Positions 62,631 to 64,000 of a stretch of 64,000 nt of DNA are shown here, piece by piece. The notes under the pieces were generated by a model, which had not been told where the DNA came from, did no database searches, and saw nothing but the letters and a program-made list of their open reading frames with translations. Origin of the DNA: Anthonomus grandis grandis (Eukaryota; Arthropoda; Insecta; Coleoptera; Curculionidae); the NCBI RefSeq assembly GCF_022605725.1, contig NC_065546.1, forward strand, positions 23,122,227-23,186,226, given 5' to 3'. Numbering within the stretch: the first letter of the stretch is position 1; each line of letters starts with the position of its first letter. The position numbers and the translations under genes are program-made.

Positions 62631-63439
62631 TTTAAATAATAAAAGGCGAAATATAATGACAATATTGATCTTATCTGTAGTTATTTGCTGATCAATTTAT
62701 ATCGTTTTTCAACTAATGTTTACCTGACTATAAATAAACTTATTCGTGAATGGCAATACATTTGAATGTATAAAATTTGAAAGATACAAAACATTTTTTC
62801 TAACAGTATTATATCTAAAAATGTTTATAACTAATAATAATACATTTTATTATTAATTAACATTAATAATATTAATGTATTAACTTATTCAGCTTTCTCA
62901 TATGTATTAACGTATATACCATTTGTAATAATATAATTTAATTAAGTTAATTATTCTAAACATTATGGTCGTAACAGTAAGGTCATTTTTATGTAAGAAA
63001 ATCTTGATTTTCTTGATTAAGGCGTCGCAACTTACTACTCTGGGCAGAAGGTTCTTTCAAAAATTGCCCTGAATATATATATTTTGCGAAACATCGGCTA
63101 GTTCAAATAGTATTGGACTTTTATTTTATTGATCCCTAAATTCAATAATATTACAAACCATATAGCCTTATGTTGATTGTTGACCGTTAATTAAAAAAAA
63201 AAACGTTCTTAAAAAAGTTTTTGTGAACATACAGGTAAAGGTTTGCTTTAATGACGAATTTCGTCAGCATATACTAATATAATAAATAATTAATAGGAGA
63301 AGCAGCACTGTTGCTTATATATGCAACGGTCTATCATATCACGTTATTTTAGCTGAAAGTTGTGATTATTTGGAGAATTTATGGTTAGAAATTTGAAAAT
63401 TATTAGAAATAAACCATAAAGAAAGATATTTTTTTTCTA
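62631..63439. other. No gene seen
   Basis: AT-rich sequence with TAATAATA-type patches; nothing supportable. Confidence 0.5.
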
Positions 63440-63780
63440 GCGTACTCACAATATTCTGTTGCTTGGTCGCTTCTGTACATACTAGCCTTACGTAACCGCT
63501 TGCTGAGATTTCTCTTCACAGGATAGAGCTGACAAAGCTCTGCTCGGAAACTAGCCCAAATTTTATTTGGTGGATGTCAGTTGTCATACCAATCATTTGC
63601 GTCACTTTCAAGGGCTCCCGCGGTTCTGCAAAGCTGTTCAAAATCACTCCACTTAAACGTGGTCGCCAAAGTCTCTATATCGTCACACCAACTAATCGCT
63701 CCCGCATCACTTTTTGACGGGTCAAAAGCTGGAATATTAATTGGCGATGATGGTGCTAGCACCACCAAAAAATTATGCAA
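63440..63780 (-). pseudogene. Retroelement gag-like fragment
   Basis: The minus strand reads INIPAFDPSKSDAGAISWCD, TLATTFKWSDFEQLCRTAGA and SDANDWYDN, a stop, then HPPNKIWASFRAELCQLYPV and KRLRKASMYRSDQATEYCEY. The pattern (P-x-F-x-P, W-x-x-x-x, then a Trp-containing capsid-like helix region) is that of retrotransposon Gag capsid. I favour an LTR element or a Gag-only derivative, family unknown. One in-frame stop is near 63578. The following sequence loses similarity. Confidence 0.6.
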
Positions 63781-64000
63781 ATTTTTTTTTTAAATTTTGC
63801 ATAATTTTCTTGTATTACACACAAATCAGTTTTACATCACTTATTTTATATCTCATTACATTATATACATAGTATTGTATATATCATTGTATTGTCTAAT
63901 GACTCGTAGCTAAAAAAAGTTTTTTGTAGAACTGTTCATTTTTTTTTGACTTATTCATAAGTCCAATATATTGAATTCCACAAGCCTTAAAAAGAAAGAT
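63781..64000. other. No gene seen
   Basis: AT-rich end of the window without recognisable features. Confidence 0.5.

Noticed and set aside
1..64000. CRISPR arrays, bacterial operons, prophage
   Set aside because: No direct-repeat arrays or prokaryotic gene organisation; introns, SINE and LTR elements show a eukaryotic nuclear source.

Overview
This is a gene-poor, very AT-rich animal nuclear window with spliced genes and a dense load of decaying transposons. The mix (many Tc1/mariner-superfamily elements, piggyBac, BEL/Pao, Ty3/Gypsy, several APE-type non-LTR elements, a tRNA-derived SINE) points to an arthropod, most likely an insect. A beetle is my guess and is not proven by the sequence.

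Host genes. One host gene can be assembled with confidence: a rhodopsin-like seven-transmembrane receptor on the minus strand, in four coding exons (61001-60794, 49664-49530, 22330-22181, 20459-19843). All three introns are phase 1, the model encodes 369 residues, and it spans about 41 kb. Introns 1 and 2 (11.1 and 27.2 kb) hold most of the transposons. A convincing plus-strand internal exon of a second, unidentified gene lies at 18086-18271, converging on the receptor's 3' end.

Layout. 1-5.6 kb: transposase relic, then a non-LTR reverse transcriptase split by mariner element A, which has arms of about 780 bp. 5.8-8.0 kb: IS630-like transposase with a probable intron, plus an inverted copy of its N-terminal coding region. 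9.6-12.9 kb: non-LTR relics. 13.1-17.1 kb: element B (intact transposase, near-identical long inverted repeats, the best active candidate) and decayed element C. 18.5-19.4 kb: transposase relic. 22.9-24.9 kb: element D. 25.1-29.9 kb: BEL/Pao element. 30.0-30.5 kb: endonuclease relic. 31.7-34.3 kb: element E with F nested inside. 34.3-36.0 kb: MITE and transposase relic G. 37.5-42.2 kb: Gypsy element. 42.2-44.6 kb: integrase-like and non-LTR relics. 44.6-45.6 kb: foldback element with a target duplication. 46.0-48.3 kb: element H in the centre of a palindromic MITE. 49.8-51.3 kb: composite element I. 52.6-55.1 kb: piggyBac element with a single stop codon. 56.3-58.6 kb: element J. About 59.1 kb: SINE. 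61.4-62.6 kb: short-armed mariner relic. 63.4-63.8 kb: retroelement gag fragment.

Main theme. At least eight distinguishable lineages of one IS630-Tc1-mariner group sit here. In all seven copies where I could count it, 41 residues separate the second and third catalytic positions. Most have unusually long terminal inverted repeats that begin CAGGG or CCGGG next to TA. Several carry a second, inverted copy of one end of the transposase coding sequence. Apart from element B, every transposase shows stops, frameshifts or deletions.
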